A stretch of DNA of 46,670 nucleotides from Burkholderiales bacterium (GTDB lineage: Bacteria; Pseudomonadota; Gammaproteobacteria; Burkholderiales; JAEUOS01): NCBI GenBank assembly GCA_016790695.1, contig JAEUOS010000171.1, positions 1-46,670 on the forward strand, read 5' to 3'. The notes beneath the pieces are model-generated. The model ran no database searches. It was not told the origin of the DNA and saw only the letters and a program-made list of their open reading frames with translations. The position numbers were made by a program, and so were the translations under genes. Of this stretch, positions 8,850-18,295 are shown in pieces; positions within the stretch are counted from its first letter, which is position 1; every line of letters starts with the position of its first letter.

Positions 8850-11066
8850 TCAGGCGGCCAGTTGCGCCGGCGCCGGCGCTGCGGCGAGCGCCTCCAGCGC
8901 CCGGTCGACCGGCAGGGCCTCGGCATCGACGATCGCGGCGGAACCGTCGCGCAACATGGCCCCGAGGGCGCTTGCGCCAAGCTGGCGCATCTTCGTGCCA
9001 TTCGTGAACAGGAAGAACGTCCGTTTCGGGCTCACCCACGTCAGGGTGTGCGTCTCGCTGCCTGCAGGATCGGCAAAGCGGACCTTGACGCCCTTGCTCA
9101 GTGCCAGCGCCGCGTGGTCGAACGCGTCGCGCGCCGTCATCAGCGGCACCGGCCGCAGTTGCGGCGCCGCGTCGGCCTGGCTGGGAACCGGCCGCGACCC
9201 GATCTCGGCCGGCGCCACCTTGGCTGCCGCGATCGCTTCGGTGTGCGCCTGCATGAGTGCATTGAAGAACGCCTGTCGCTCGGCCTCGGGCAGGCCGCTG
9301 CCGATCGCACCACGCATCAGCCCGCGTACCAGCCGCGGCAGCATGCCGGCCAGCACCGGAATGTCGGCGCGCCCCTTCGGCTCGACGCTCCAGATGAGGT
9401 CGGCCGCCAGGTTCAGGCGCATCGCGACGCTGTCGTCGCCCGTCAGTCCGCGCAGGTGAGCATCGACCAGCGCCGCCATCCAGGGGCCGACCAGGAACGC
9501 CTTCACGAACTCGGGGGTGCGCTCGCCGATCCTGCCGGCGAGGTCGGCACGGACCGCCGCCTCCGCGGCGGCGCGTGCCTCCTGTGCGGCGAGCGCCTCG
9601 GCTTCGACGCGCGCCAGCGCGTCAGCGCGATCATGCTCGCGGCGGACCAGGGCGTCGATCTCTGCCAGGGCCGTTTCGAAGACCGCGATGTCGTCCTTGA
9701 ATCGCACCGCGAGGTCGTCGACGACGTGACGAACGCCGCGCATGAAATCGCCGTCGTCGGCGCGATTGACGGCGGGATCCGCGCCGGCCTCCGCCATGCG
9801 ATCGAGGAGCCGGCGCATCGGATGCTGACGGCTCGCGAAGAAGCTGCGATCCAGAAGCGCCGCCTTGACGGCGACGATCTGCAGCCGCGCGATCAGGCCC
9901 TTGACCGCCTCGGCGATCTTGGCGTCCGCATGCAGGTAGTCGAAGACGATCGTGACAAGTTCGATCGTCAGCTGATCCAGCGGCGTACCCTGGGCCACCA
10001 GACTGCGGTCGAGGTTGCGCAGGAACCCGGGAGCAAGCACGCCGGCCGACGCGCCGAGATTCGCCTCGGTCTGCACGCGCGCCAGCGCGTCGAGCAGATC
10101 CGTGCTGGCCTGCGCCTGATTCGCCGCCCCGCCCCAGGCGGCGGGATCGGCCAGCATGCGCAAGCCCTCGGCACGGGCGGCTGCATGTCCCTGCGCCATG
10201 CCGGCGAGCAGCGACGCAATGCCCACGGCTTCGTTGCCCATGCTCCCGCCCAACCAGCCGCTGCGTTCGGCCGACGCGGGGTCGAGCTGGGACAGACGAC
10301 CGCTTTGCGAGAGCGCCTGCATGCGCTGCGTCGCCGACAGGCCCATCATGCGCTGCGACACGCCCATCGGATCGGCGGTCTGGCGCACGGAGTGGCGGAT
10401 CTTGGGAAGAATGTGGTGCGCCAGAAGGCTTTCGTTGACGGCGTGATAGATCTGCGTGATCGATTGCGAGAGGTAGGGCTGGAAGGCGGTGAGCAGCGCC
10501 TGCTTGACCGCGTCGTCGGCCGGGATGTGGTTGCAGGCCAGCTTCAGCGCCTCGAAGATCGCCTCCGGCGCCAGCGGATTGTCGGCATCCTCCAGGCTGT
10601 CGCGGTTGAGCAGGAGCCCCAGCCGCGCGCGGATGCCCAGCATCTCGTTGTTGTCCGCCGCGTTCTTGACCGTCTTGGCAAGCCGGTCGATGGCGATGCC
10701 CGTCTCGATGATCGAATCCGACACCAGCGCGAGTTCGAGGCCGCCGCCGGTCCCGAGCGCCGACGGCTTCGCCGCGCGCCCCTCGCCGCGGCCGGTGTCG
10801 AGGCGCTGGTCGTAGATGGTGCGGAAGCACTCCTCGAACTTTGCCTGGATGTCTGCGCGATGCTGCCGCACTCGCGTCATCGCATCGAGGTAGACCTGCT
10901 GCTCGTCGCGCTTGATGCTCTTGTCGGCGAGCTGGAACAGGTCCTCGTCGATCTTCGCGAGCGCCTGGGCCACCACGTCGGCGAGGCGGCTGCGCGCGAT
11001 CTCGCGGCATTCGGAGAGCACCGAACGCGCGGGTGCCCTGGGTGGTGCGGAAGTTTCAGCGGTCAT
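8850..11066 (-). CDS. DUF1631 family protein
   Basis: The 738-residue product matches the large DUF1631 family that is common in beta- and gammaproteobacteria and has no established function. It is mostly predicted helix, rich in Ala and charged residues, with an N-terminal conserved part (DLFQLADKS, then NRDSLEDADNPLAPEAI around residues 160-180) and a C-terminal part containing LTWVSPKRTFFLFTN (about residues 680-695), which resembles the end of PilZ-like or DUF1631 C-terminal modules. No signal peptide or membrane segment is seen. The ATG at 11066 is chosen because the in-frame upstream ATG at 11105 falls within the predicted -10 region. Confidence 0.85.
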   Translation of the reverse strand: MTAETSAPPRAPARSVLSECREIARSRLADVVAQALAKIDEDLFQLADKSIKRDEQQVYLDAMTRVRQHRADIQAKFEECFRTIYDQRLDTGRGEGRAAKPSALGTGGGLELALVSDSIIETGIAIDRLAKTVKNAADNNEMLGIRARLGLLLNRDSLEDADNPLAPEAIFEALKLACNHIPADDAVKQALLTAFQPYLSQSITQIYHAVNESLLAHHILPKIRHSVRQTADPMGVSQRMMGLSATQRMQALSQSGRLSQLDPASAERSGWLGGSMGNEAVGIASLLAGMAQGHAAARAEGLRMLADPAAWGGAANQAQASTDLLDALARVQTEANLGASAGVLAPGFLRNLDRSLVAQGTPLDQLTIELVTIVFDYLHADAKIAEAVKGLIARLQIVAVKAALLDRSFFASRQHPMRRLLDRMAEAGADPAVNRADDGDFMRGVRHVVDDLAVRFKDDIAVFETALAEIDALVRREHDRADALARVEAEALAAQEARAAAEAAVRADLAGRIGERTPEFVKAFLVGPWMAALVDAHLRGLTGDDSVAMRLNLAADLIWSVEPKGRADIPVLAGMLPRLVRGLMRGAIGSGLPEAERQAFFNALMQAHTEAIAAAKVAPAEIGSRPVPSQADAAPQLRPVPLMTARDAFDHAALALSKGVKVRFADPAGSETHTLTWVSPKRTFFLFTNGTKMRQLGASALGAMLRDGSAAIVDAEALPVDRALEALAAAPAPAQLAA

Positions 11067-11099
11067 GGTGGATGCGGCACGCCGGACGCCGGGCCGACC

Positions 11100-11135
11100 T
11101 GGCATGATTTATGCCATTGTCATTTTCGACGCCAA
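11100..11135 (-). promoter_or_regulatory. Candidate promoter with inverted repeat upstream of the DUF1631 gene
   Basis: On the minus strand TTGGCG (11135-11130) is followed after 17 bp by ATAAAT (11112-11107). The -10 lies within the inverted repeat TGGCAT-N5-ATGCCA (11100-11116), an arrangement often seen where a repressor covers a -10 box. Only the sequence layout supports it. Confidence 0.45.
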
Positions 11136-11303
11136 GGACGGCCCTTACCCTTTCTCCCCCCCTTCTACGGCAGCGCGCGGCGAAACATTAGGCCCCGGCT
11201 GCCGCCCCTCGCCAATCGGCCCCGGATGCCGGCGCTTGCGTCCGGGGCGACGGCTGGCCGGTCGCCACCCCGCTCCCGGCAGGCGCGCTCCCCGGCCGAA
11301 GCC

Positions 11304-11966
11304 TCAGCCGACCGCTTCGCGCAACCAGCGGATCAACGGCAGCGACGCCTTGAAGCCGGACAGGATGTGCGCACGCAGCGCCGCCGGGTCCATGCCCCGG
11401 ACCGGAACCTCGGTCCAGACGATGAAGCTCTTCTGACGGATGAACTCGATATGCGGGCTGTCTGCCGAGAACCCCTTGGGCGGCCGCGCCAGTCTGCCCT
11501 CCTCGGCGAAGGCGCCGAAATGCCGCCACATCCCGCGCGCGCGAAGAAGCTTCGCGAACGACTGCGGCTGCGCGACGATGTGGCGCCGGATCCGTCCCAG
11601 CACATCGGCCGGCGGCATGTAGCAGCCGCCGGCGACCAGAAGCGTTCCGCGGTGATCGATATGGAAGTAGTAGTGCGAACCCGGATCCTTCTTTCCACCC
11701 GGCGCGATCACAGCCGAGAAGTGCGTCTTGTACGGGCTCTTGTCCTTCGAAAAGCGGATGTCGCGGTTGATGCGGAACTGCGCCTTCTTCGGATCCTGGC
11801 CGGCAACCGGCGGGTCGAACCGCGCCGCGCCCTCGATCAGCTGCGCGACCAGCTGGGTGAATTCCGCGCGCAGGATGTCATAGGCGGGCTTGTTCATCGC
11901 GAACCACGCGCGGTTGTTGTTCTCGTGCAGGCCTTCGAGGAAGTTGACCAGTTCGCGCAGGTTCAT
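11304..11966 (-). CDS. DUF2461 family protein (TIGR02453)
   Basis: The 220-residue product matches the DUF2461/TIGR02453 family of unknown function. Diagnostic segments are the N-terminal FLEGLHENNNRAWF (residues 9-22), RINRDIRFSKDKSPYKTH (about residues 68-85) and HYYFHID followed by GGCYMPP (about 100-120). It is predicted to be soluble and cytoplasmic. The ATG at 11966 starts at the domain; another ATG at 11999 would add 11 residues, and neither has a clear ribosome site. It is divergent from the YeeE/YedE pair and appears monocistronic. Confidence 0.88.
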   Translation of the reverse strand: MNLRELVNFLEGLHENNNRAWFAMNKPAYDILRAEFTQLVAQLIEGAARFDPPVAGQDPKKAQFRINRDIRFSKDKSPYKTHFSAVIAPGGKKDPGSHYYFHIDHRGTLLVAGGCYMPPADVLGRIRRHIVAQPQSFAKLLRARGMWRHFGAFAEEGRLARPPKGFSADSPHIEFIRQKSFIVWTEVPVRGMDPAALRAHILSGFKASLPLIRWLREAVG

Positions 11967-12016
11967 GGCAGCGGCCGCATTGTCGGGGTGGGCGATCATA
12001 TGCGATGCGCGGCAGG

Positions 12017-12046
12017 CTGAAAAGCGGCGCGGATTCGCGCTATGCT
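12017..12046 (+). promoter_or_regulatory. Candidate promoter of the YeeE/YedE pair
   Basis: CTGAAA (12017-12022) and TATGCT (12041-12046) are separated by 18 bp and lie about 65 bp before the first YeeE/YedE start codon. Each box matches the sigma70 consensus at four positions. No additional evidence. Confidence 0.35.
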
Positions 12047-12110
12047 TGCCGCCGCCGCGCCCGCGGCACCGCCGCGCCGCTTGCGCGGAACTCCTCCAGG
12101 AACCCTCGCG

Positions 12111-12581
12111 ATGCTGGAATCCCTGTTTCCCAACGGCAGCGTGCATTACCTCGCCGGCGGTGTGCTGCTCGGCGTCGGCGTCAGCCTGCTCTACCTGACG
12201 ACCGGACTCGTCGGCGGCATGAGCAGCGTGTTCAGCACCACGCTGTCGTGGGTGTCGAAGGCACGGTTCTTCCATCAGCCCCCGATGCTCGGCTCGCGCG
12301 TCTGGCGCCTGGTCTACGCAGCGGGCGTCCTCGTCGGTGCCGCCATGTTCACCGCCGCAGTGCCATCGAGCGCCTTCGCCACCGGGCTGCCGTGGTGGCA
12401 ATTGCTGGCCGGCGGCTTCCTGGTCGGCTTCGGCGCGCGCCTCTCGCGCGGCTGCACCTCGGGCCATGGCATCTGCGGCATGGCGTCGCTGCAGCTGCCG
12501 TCGATTCTCGCCGTCCTGACCTTCCTCGTGACCGGCATGATCACCGCGAATCTCGTCGTCAGAATCGGAGCCGGCGCATGA
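12111..12581 (+). CDS. YeeE/YedE family sulfur-compound transporter, first half
   Basis: A 156-residue integral membrane protein with about four hydrophobic segments. It carries the YeeE/YedE signature GFGARLSRGCTSGHGICG (about residues 108-125), whose cysteine is implicated in thiosulfate handling in characterised YeeE proteins. Full-length YeeE proteins have two such repeats in one chain; here the second repeat is a separate gene that overlaps by the ATGA motif, so the two probably assemble as a heterodimer. Likely substrates are thiosulfate or another reduced sulfur species. The longer frame starting at 12042 is rejected because the ATG at 12111 follows a purine-rich stretch (CCAGGAA) and begins at the first helix. 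Confidence 0.88.
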   Translation: MLESLFPNGSVHYLAGGVLLGVGVSLLYLTTGLVGGMSSVFSTTLSWVSKARFFHQPPMLGSRVWRLVYAAGVLVGAAMFTAAVPSSAFATGLPWWQLLAGGFLVGFGARLSRGCTSGHGICGMASLQLPSILAVLTFLVTGMITANLVVRIGAGA

Positions 12582-12991
12582 CTCCCGTGTCGCTCGCCTG
12601 GGTGCTGCTCTCCGGGGCGCTGTTCGGATGCGGCTTGGCGCTTTCGACCATGGTCCGTCCGGAAGTCGTCCTCAGTTTCCTGCGCTTCGTCGATTTCGGC
12701 CTGCTGCTCGTCCTGGGCGGCGCGGTCGCGGTCACGCTCGTCGCCTATCAGGTCCTGCCGCGCGTCCTCGGCAAGCCCATGACGGGTACGCAGTTCCACC
12801 CCCACCCGTCGATCCTCGATGCGCGCACCATCGGCGGCGCGGCCATCTTCGGCATCGGCTGGGGCTTGTGCGGAGTCTGTCCCGGCCCGGCGATCGCCGG
12901 CCTTGGCACCGGCAACTGGCCGCTCCTGTTCGCGCTGGCGGGCATCTTCGCCGGCGCCTATGTGCAGGGGCGCTGGTTCGGCGAGGGCTGA
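12578..12991 (+). CDS. YeeE/YedE family protein, second half (DUF6691 type)
   Basis: A 137-residue membrane protein with about four hydrophobic segments and the signature GIGWGLCGVCPGPAI (about residues 94-108), which matches the C-terminal repeat of YeeE/YedE (DUF6691/PmpB-like). It overlaps the preceding gene by four bases (ATGA), typical of obligate partners. The pair is predicted to move a sulfur compound across the inner membrane. No sulfurtransferase or sulfide-sensing regulator is next to it, so physiological role is open. Confidence 0.87.
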   Translation: MTPVSLAWVLLSGALFGCGLALSTMVRPEVVLSFLRFVDFGLLLVLGGAVAVTLVAYQVLPRVLGKPMTGTQFHPHPSILDARTIGGAAIFGIGWGLCGVCPGPAIAGLGTGNWPLLFALAGIFAGAYVQGRWFGEG

Positions 12992-13077
12992 TCCGGCGTC
13001 AGCCTGCCGCAAGCCGTACGGGCTAGACTGGACATGCATCGGTCCGGTGACGGACGTTCAATCCCAAGGAGTCAGCA

Positions 13078-14262
13078 ATGGCACAGCGTGAAGTGATGAT
13101 CCTCTCCGGCGTTCGCACCGCCATCGGCACGTTCGGCGGTTCCCTCAAGGACACGCCCCTGGTCGACATGGCGGCCACCGTGGTCCGCGAATCGGTCGCC
13201 CGCGCCGGGATCGATCCGGCGCGCGTCGGCCACGTCGCCTTCGGCCACGTGGTCAATACGGACGTGCGCGACATGTACCTCTCGCGCATGGCCACGATCA
13301 ACGGCGGCCTGCCCAAGGAAACCCCGGCATTCAACGTCAACCGCCTCTGCGGCTCCGGCCTGCAGGCAGTCGTGTCGGCGGCGCAGTCGATCCTGCTCGG
13401 CGATGCCGACGCCGCCGTCGCGGGCGGCGCGGAGGCGATGAGCCGCGCACCGTACTGGCTGCCGGCCAGCCGCTGGGGCGCGCGCATGGGTGACGGCAAG
13501 ATGCTCGACCCCATGGTGGGCGCGCTGCACGATCCGTTCAATGTCATCCACATGGGCGTCACCGCGGAGAACGTCGCGCGCCAGTGCGCGATCACCCGCG
13601 ACGCGCAGGATGCGCTGGCCCTCGAGTCGCATCGCCGCGCCAGCGCGGCCGTCAATGCCGGGTATTTCAAGAGCCAGATCGTCGGCATCGAGATGAAGTC
13701 GCGCAAGGGCACGGTCGTGTTCGACACCGACGAACATGTGCGGCACGATGCCAAGGCCGAGGACTTCGCGAAACTCAAGCCGGTCTTCGAGAAGGAAGGC
13801 ACGGTGACCGCCGGCAACGCGTCGGGCATCAACGATGCCGCGGCAGCGCTGGTGCTGATGGACGCCGGCGCCGCCGCGACGGCCGGACACAAACCCATGG
13901 CACGTCTCGTCGGCTACGCGCATGCGGGCCTCGAACCGAAGATCATGGGCCTGGGTCCGGTGCCGGCGACGCGCAACGTGCTCGCGCGCACCGGACTCAA
14001 GCTCGACCAGATCGACGTCATCGAGGCCAACGAAGCGTTCGCGGCGCAGGCGCTGGGCGTGACAAAGGAGCTGGGCCTCGACCCGAAGAAGGTCAATCCC
14101 AACGGCAGCGGCATTTCCCTCGGCCATCCGATCGGCGCCACCGGCGCGATCATCACCGTGAAGGCGATCTACGAACTGCACCGGACCGGCGGGCGGTATG
14201 CGCTGGTGACCATGTGCATCGGCGGCGGCCAGGGCATTGCCGCCATTTTCGAACGCGTCTAG
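13078..14262 (+). CDS. Acetyl-CoA C-acetyltransferase (thiolase, BktB/PhaA-like)
   Basis: The 394-residue thiolase condenses two acyl-CoA units or cleaves beta-ketoacyl-CoA. The catalytic set is intact: Cys91 in NRLCGSG, His350 in GHPIGATG and Cys380 in CIGGGQG. Length and motifs fit biosynthetic thiolases such as PhaA or BktB. No phaB, phaC or beta-oxidation gene is adjacent, so the direction is not decided by context. The start is supported by AAGGAG at 13066-13071, seven bases before the ATG, and a TAGACT -10-like box lies at 13024-13029. Confidence 0.94.
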   Translation: MAQREVMILSGVRTAIGTFGGSLKDTPLVDMAATVVRESVARAGIDPARVGHVAFGHVVNTDVRDMYLSRMATINGGLPKETPAFNVNRLCGSGLQAVVSAAQSILLGDADAAVAGGAEAMSRAPYWLPASRWGARMGDGKMLDPMVGALHDPFNVIHMGVTAENVARQCAITRDAQDALALESHRRASAAVNAGYFKSQIVGIEMKSRKGTVVFDTDEHVRHDAKAEDFAKLKPVFEKEGTVTAGNASGINDAAAALVLMDAGAAATAGHKPMARLVGYAHAGLEPKIMGLGPVPATRNVLARTGLKLDQIDVIEANEAFAAQALGVTKELGLDPKKVNPNGSGISLGHPIGATGAIITVKAIYELHRTGGRYALVTMCIGGGQGIAAIFERV

Positions 14263-14359
14263 CGGCCGGCGCGGCGCCCGCGACGGTGACCGGCCGCACG
14301 CCGCCGCGCGGTCCGCGCGTATGTATGATGGCGGGCATCGCGACCCGCACACCGGAACC

Positions 14360-14668
14360 ATGACCAACGCGATGTCCCTGTTGCTTGCGGCGCTGCTCGG
14401 GATCGGCGCCTTGCCGGCATCGGCCCAGGACAAGGCGCCGCGCTCGCGCGGCGAATTGCTCTACGCGACGTACTGCATCGGCTGTCACGGCACCCAGGTG
14501 CACTGGCGCGACAAGCGCCTCGCCAGGGACTTGCGCGGACTGACCGAACAGGTGCGCCGCTGGCAGGCGAATACCGGGCAGAACTGGGACGAGGCCGACA
14601 TCCGCGAGGTCGTCAACCACCTCAACCGCCGCTACTACAAGTTCGGCGGCCCCACCGACCGCGGCTGA
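14360..14668 (+). CDS. Small periplasmic c-type cytochrome
   Basis: The 102-residue precursor has a signal peptide ending near ASA-Q (about residue 22), followed by a single haem c site CIGCH (about residues 39-43). The mature protein of about 80 residues is short for cytochrome c553/c551, and no obvious distal methionine motif (MP) is present after the haem site. The sixth ligand is therefore unclear; a methionine-free or bis-His site is possible. It may serve as a soluble electron carrier. A TATGAT hexamer at 14334-14339 could be its -10. It converges with the hydantoinase gene 12 bp downstream. Confidence 0.85.
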   Translation: MTNAMSLLLAALLGIGALPASAQDKAPRSRGELLYATYCIGCHGTQVHWRDKRLARDLRGLTEQVRRWQANTGQNWDEADIREVVNHLNRRYYKFGGPTDRG

Positions 14669-14680
14669 GCGCCGCCGGTC

Positions 14681-17600
14681 TCACGGCGCGCCGTAGCCGC
14701 CGCCGGTCGGGGTCTGCACCGCGAAGACGTCGCCGGGCTGGCACACGGTTTCATCGCTGCCCGACAGCTCGGTGATCGTGCCGTCGCGACGCTCCACCCA
14801 GTTGCGCCCCACCTGGCCGTCACCGCCGCCGGCCATGCCGTAGGGCGGGACGCGCCGGTGCCCCGACAGAATGCCGGCGGTCATCCGTTCCAGGAACGCG
14901 ATGCGCCGCAGCGCGCCCGGACCGCCGTTCCATCGCCCCTTGCCGCCCGATCCGTACCGGATCGAATGCTCGAGCACCCGCACCGGATAGCGGAACTCGA
15001 GCACCTCGGGATCGGTCATGCGGCTGTTCGTCATGTGGGTCTGCACCGGCGTCGAGCCGTCGAAGCCGTCGCCGGCGCCGCTGCCCGCCGCGACGGTCTC
15101 GTAATACTGGTAGCGCTCGTTGCCGAAGGTGAAGTTGTTCATCGTCCCCTGCGAGGCACCCATGACGCCGAGCGCGCCATAGATCGCGTCCGTGATGCAT
15201 TGGCTGGTCTCGACGTTGCCCGCCACCACCGCGGCCGGATAGCGCGGATTGAGCATCGACCCCTCGGGAATGATGATCGAGAGCGGCTTCAGGCATCCCG
15301 CGTTGAGCGGAATGTCGTCGTCGACGAGTGATCGGAATACGTAGAGCACCGCGGCATGGCAGACTGCGGCCGGCGCATTGAAGTTGTTGGGCAATTGCGC
15401 GCTGGTGCCGGTGAAATCGATGATGCCGCTGCGCGCCGCCTTGTCGAGCGTCACCTTGACCCGGATCACCGCGCCGTGGTCCATTTCGTAGGCGAACTCG
15501 CCGTCCTTCAGGACCTCGATGACGCGCCGCACCGATTCCTCGGCATTGTCCTGGACGAGGCGCATGTAGGCGTGCACGACCGCGAGTCCGAACTCGGCCA
15601 CCATCCGGCGCAGTTCCTGCGCCCCCTTCTCGTTGGCCGCGATCATCGCGCGCAGGTCGGCCATGTTCTGGTCGACGTTGCGCGACGGGTACTTGCCCGA
15701 GGCGAGCAGCGCGCGCGTCTCGGCATCGCGCAGCCGCCCTTCCTCGACGAGCAGGAAGTTGTCGATCAGCACGCCTTCTTCTTCCACCACCTTCGAATTC
15801 GGCGGCACCGAACCCGGCGAGATGCCGCCGACGTCGGCGTGGTGTCCGCGCGAGCCCACGTAGAACAGGATCTCCCTGCCCGCCTCGTCGAACACCGGCG
15901 TGATCACCGTGATGTCGGGCAGATGGGTGCCGCCGTTGTAGGGCGCGTTGAGCACGTAGACGTTGCCTGCCTTCATGCGCCCGGCGTTCTCGCGAATCAC
16001 CGTCTTGATCGACTCGCCCATCGAACCGAGATGCACCGGCATGTGCGGCGCGTTGGCGATCAGGTCGCCGTGCTGGTTGAAGACGGCGCAGGAGAAGTCC
16101 AGCCGCTCCTTGATGTTGACCGAGTACGCGGTGTTGGCGAGGGTCAGCCCCATCTGCTCGGCGATGGCCATGAACAGGTTGTTGAAGATCTCCAGCATCA
16201 CCGGGTCGGCCGTGGTCCCGATCGCGCTGCGGCGCGGCCGCGGCACCGCGCGGCTCAGCAGCAGGTGATTGAGCGGCGTCACCTCCAGCTGCCACCCGGG
16301 CTCGACGACGGTCGTGGCGTTCTGCTCGGCGACGATCGCGGGCCCCGCGATGCGGTCGCCGGGCAGGAGATCGTCGCGGACATAGACCGGCGTCGGATGG
16401 CTGCGCCCGTCGGAGAACATCGCCACGGTCTCGCGCGGCGCCAGCGGCGCGCGCCGCGGCGCGGCCGGAAATCGATCCTGCGCGCCCTGGCCCGAGCGCC
16501 CCACGGCCTCGACCGACACCGCCTCGACCACCAGCCGCTTGCCCTCCATCAGGAACGAATAGCGCATGCGGTACGCCGCCTCGAAACGCGCGCGCACCTC
16601 CGCCGGGTTCCCGTCGGCGACGATGAGCGCGGCGTCCGTGCCCTCGTAGCGCACGTGCACGCGCCGGTGCAGGCGAATGTCGGCAGCCGGGATGCCCTGG
16701 GCGGCGACCTGGGCCACGGCCTCCTCGCCCATCGCGGCGAAGGCGGCATCGAGCGCGCCGCGCGCGCCGTCGTCCAGCGGCAGTTCGACCGACCGCTCGC
16801 GCATCGCGGTCAGATCGGCGAGCCCCATGCCGTACGCCGACAGCACGCCCGCATACGGGTGGATGTAGACCCGGGGCATGCCGAGCTTGTCGGCGATGAG
16901 GCACGCGTGCTGGCCGCCGGCGCCGCCGAAGCACTGCAGCGTGTACTGGGTGATGTCGTAGCCGCGCGCGACCGAGACCTTCTTGATCGCATTGGCCATG
17001 TTCTCGACCGCGATCTGGATGAAGCCTTCCGCCACTTCCTCCGGCGTGCGCGGCTTGCCGGTGGCGCGCGCGATCTCGTCGGCGAGCGCGCGAAAGCGCG
17101 CGGCTGCGGCGTCACGATCGAGCGGCGCATCGCCGGCCGGGCCGAACACGCGCGGAAAGAACTGCGGCTGCACCTTGCCCAGCATCACGTTGGCGTCGGT
17201 CACCGCGAGCGGCCCGCCGCGGCGGTAGCAGGCGGGGCCCGGGTTGGCGCCGGCCGAGTCCGGGCCGACGCGGAACCGGCTGCCGTCGAAATGCAGGATC
17301 GAGCCGCCGCCGGCGGCGACGGTGTGGATGCTCATCATCGGCGCGCGCATGCGCACGCCCGCGACCTGCGTCTCGAAGGCGCGCTCGTACTCGCCGGCGA
17401 AATGCGAGACGTCGGTCGACGTGCCGCCCATGTCGAACCCGATCACGCGGTCGAACCCGGCGCCCTGCGCGGTCTGCACCATGCCGACGATGCCGCCGGC
17501 CGGCCCCGACAGGATCGAATCCTTGCCCTGGAACAGCGCCGCCGACGTCAGCCCGCCGGACGACTGCATGAACATCAGGCGCGCGCCGGCGAGTTCGGCC

Positions 17601-18295
17601 GCGACGCCGTCGACGTAGCGGCGCAGGATCGGCGACAGATAGGCATCGACGACCGTGGTGTCGCCGCGCGAGACCATCTTCATCAGCGGCGACACCTCGT
17701 GCGAAACGGACACCTGGGTGAACCCGGCCGCACGCGCCAGTGCCGCGAGGCGCCGCTCGTGGTCGTGATAGCGGTAGCCGTGCAGGAGCACGATGGCCAC
17801 GGCCCGGAATCCCTGCGCATGCGCCTGCTCGAGATCGGCGCGGGCGCGCGCCTCGTCGAGCGGCTGAACCACCTCGCCGTGCGCCCCGATGCGCTCGTCG
17901 ACCTCGAAGACGCCGCCGTAGAGCAGTTCCGGCAGCACGATGCGCCGGTCGAAGATGCGCGGCCGGTTCTGGTAGCCGATGCGCAGCTGATCGCGAAAAC
18001 CGCGCGTGATGAACAGGACCGTGCGCTCGCCCTTGCGCTCGAGCAGCGCGTTGGTGGCGACGGTCGTGCCCATCTTCACCGCGTCGATCACCCGGCCGGG
18101 GATGGCGCCACCCGGCGCGACATCGAGAAGATGCCGGATCGCCGCCAGCGCGGCGTCCGCGTACTGCTCGGGGTTCTCGGAGAGCAGCTTGTGGGTGTGG
18201 AGCCGGCCCTGCGGGTCGCGCGCGACCACGTCGGTGAAGGTGCCGCCGCGATCGATCCAGAACTGCCACCCGGACGGATTCGAGGGCGCGCTCAT
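14681..18295 (-). CDS. Fused ATP-dependent hydantoinase/5-oxoprolinase (HyuA-HyuB, OPLAH type)
   Basis: This 1204-residue protein joins an HyuA-like ATPase half (about residues 1-690: [12 protein letters not shown] near residue 13, [36 protein letters not shown]) with an HyuB half beginning at [10 protein letters not shown] (about residue 697). The fused length and order match eukaryotic OPLAH and bacterial 5-oxoprolinases that open 5-oxoproline to glutamate using ATP. N-methylhydantoinase and caprolactamase members share this fold, so the exact lactam is not certain. The ATG overlaps the stop of the DUF1445 gene by one base (TGATG), strongly suggesting a shared pathway. The enzyme is predicted to be cytoplasmic. 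Confidence 0.92.
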   Translation of the reverse strand: MSAPSNPSGWQFWIDRGGTFTDVVARDPQGRLHTHKLLSENPEQYADAALAAIRHLLDVAPGGAIPGRVIDAVKMGTTVATNALLERKGERTVLFITRGFRDQLRIGYQNRPRIFDRRIVLPELLYGGVFEVDERIGAHGEVVQPLDEARARADLEQAHAQGFRAVAIVLLHGYRYHDHERRLAALARAAGFTQVSVSHEVSPLMKMVSRGDTTVVDAYLSPILRRYVDGVAAELAGARLMFMQSSGGLTSAALFQGKDSILSGPAGGIVGMVQTAQGAGFDRVIGFDMGGTSTDVSHFAGEYERAFETQVAGVRMRAPMMSIHTVAAGGGSILHFDGSRFRVGPDSAGANPGPACYRRGGPLAVTDANVMLGKVQPQFFPRVFGPAGDAPLDRDAAAARFRALADEIARATGKPRTPEEVAEGFIQIAVENMANAIKKVSVARGYDITQYTLQCFGGAGGQHACLIADKLGMPRVYIHPYAGVLSAYGMGLADLTAMRERSVELPLDDGARGALDAAFAAMGEEAVAQVAAQGIPAADIRLHRRVHVRYEGTDAALIVADGNPAEVRARFEAAYRMRYSFLMEGKRLVVEAVSVEAVGRSGQGAQDRFPAAPRRAPLAPRETVAMFSDGRSHPTPVYVRDDLLPGDRIAGPAIVAEQNATTVVEPGWQLEVTPLNHLLLSRAVPRPRRSAIGTTADPVMLEIFNNLFMAIAEQMGLTLANTAYSVNIKERLDFSCAVFNQHGDLIANAPHMPVHLGSMGESIKTVIRENAGRMKAGNVYVLNAPYNGGTHLPDITVITPVFDEAGREILFYVGSRGHHADVGGISPGSVPPNSKVVEEEGVLIDNFLLVEEGRLRDAETRALLASGKYPSRNVDQNMADLRAMIAANEKGAQELRRMVAEFGLAVVHAYMRLVQDNAEESVRRVIEVLKDGEFAYEMDHGAVIRVKVTLDKAARSGIIDFTGTSAQLPNNFNAPAAVCHAAVLYVFRSLVDDDIPLNAGCLKPLSIIIPEGSMLNPRYPAAVVAGNVETSQCITDAIYGALGVMGASQGTMNNFTFGNERYQYYETVAAGSGAGDGFDGSTPVQTHMTNSRMTDPEVLEFRYPVRVLEHSIRYGSGGKGRWNGGPGALRRIAFLERMTAGILSGHRRVPPYGMAGGGDGQVGRNWVERRDGTITELSGSDETVCQPGDVFAVQTPTGGGYGAP

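Noticed and set aside
8862..12020. 1052-codon plus-strand open frame
   Set aside because: Antisense to DUF1631 and DUF2461, both of which have family motifs; the frame has none and an Arg/Gln-rich composition.
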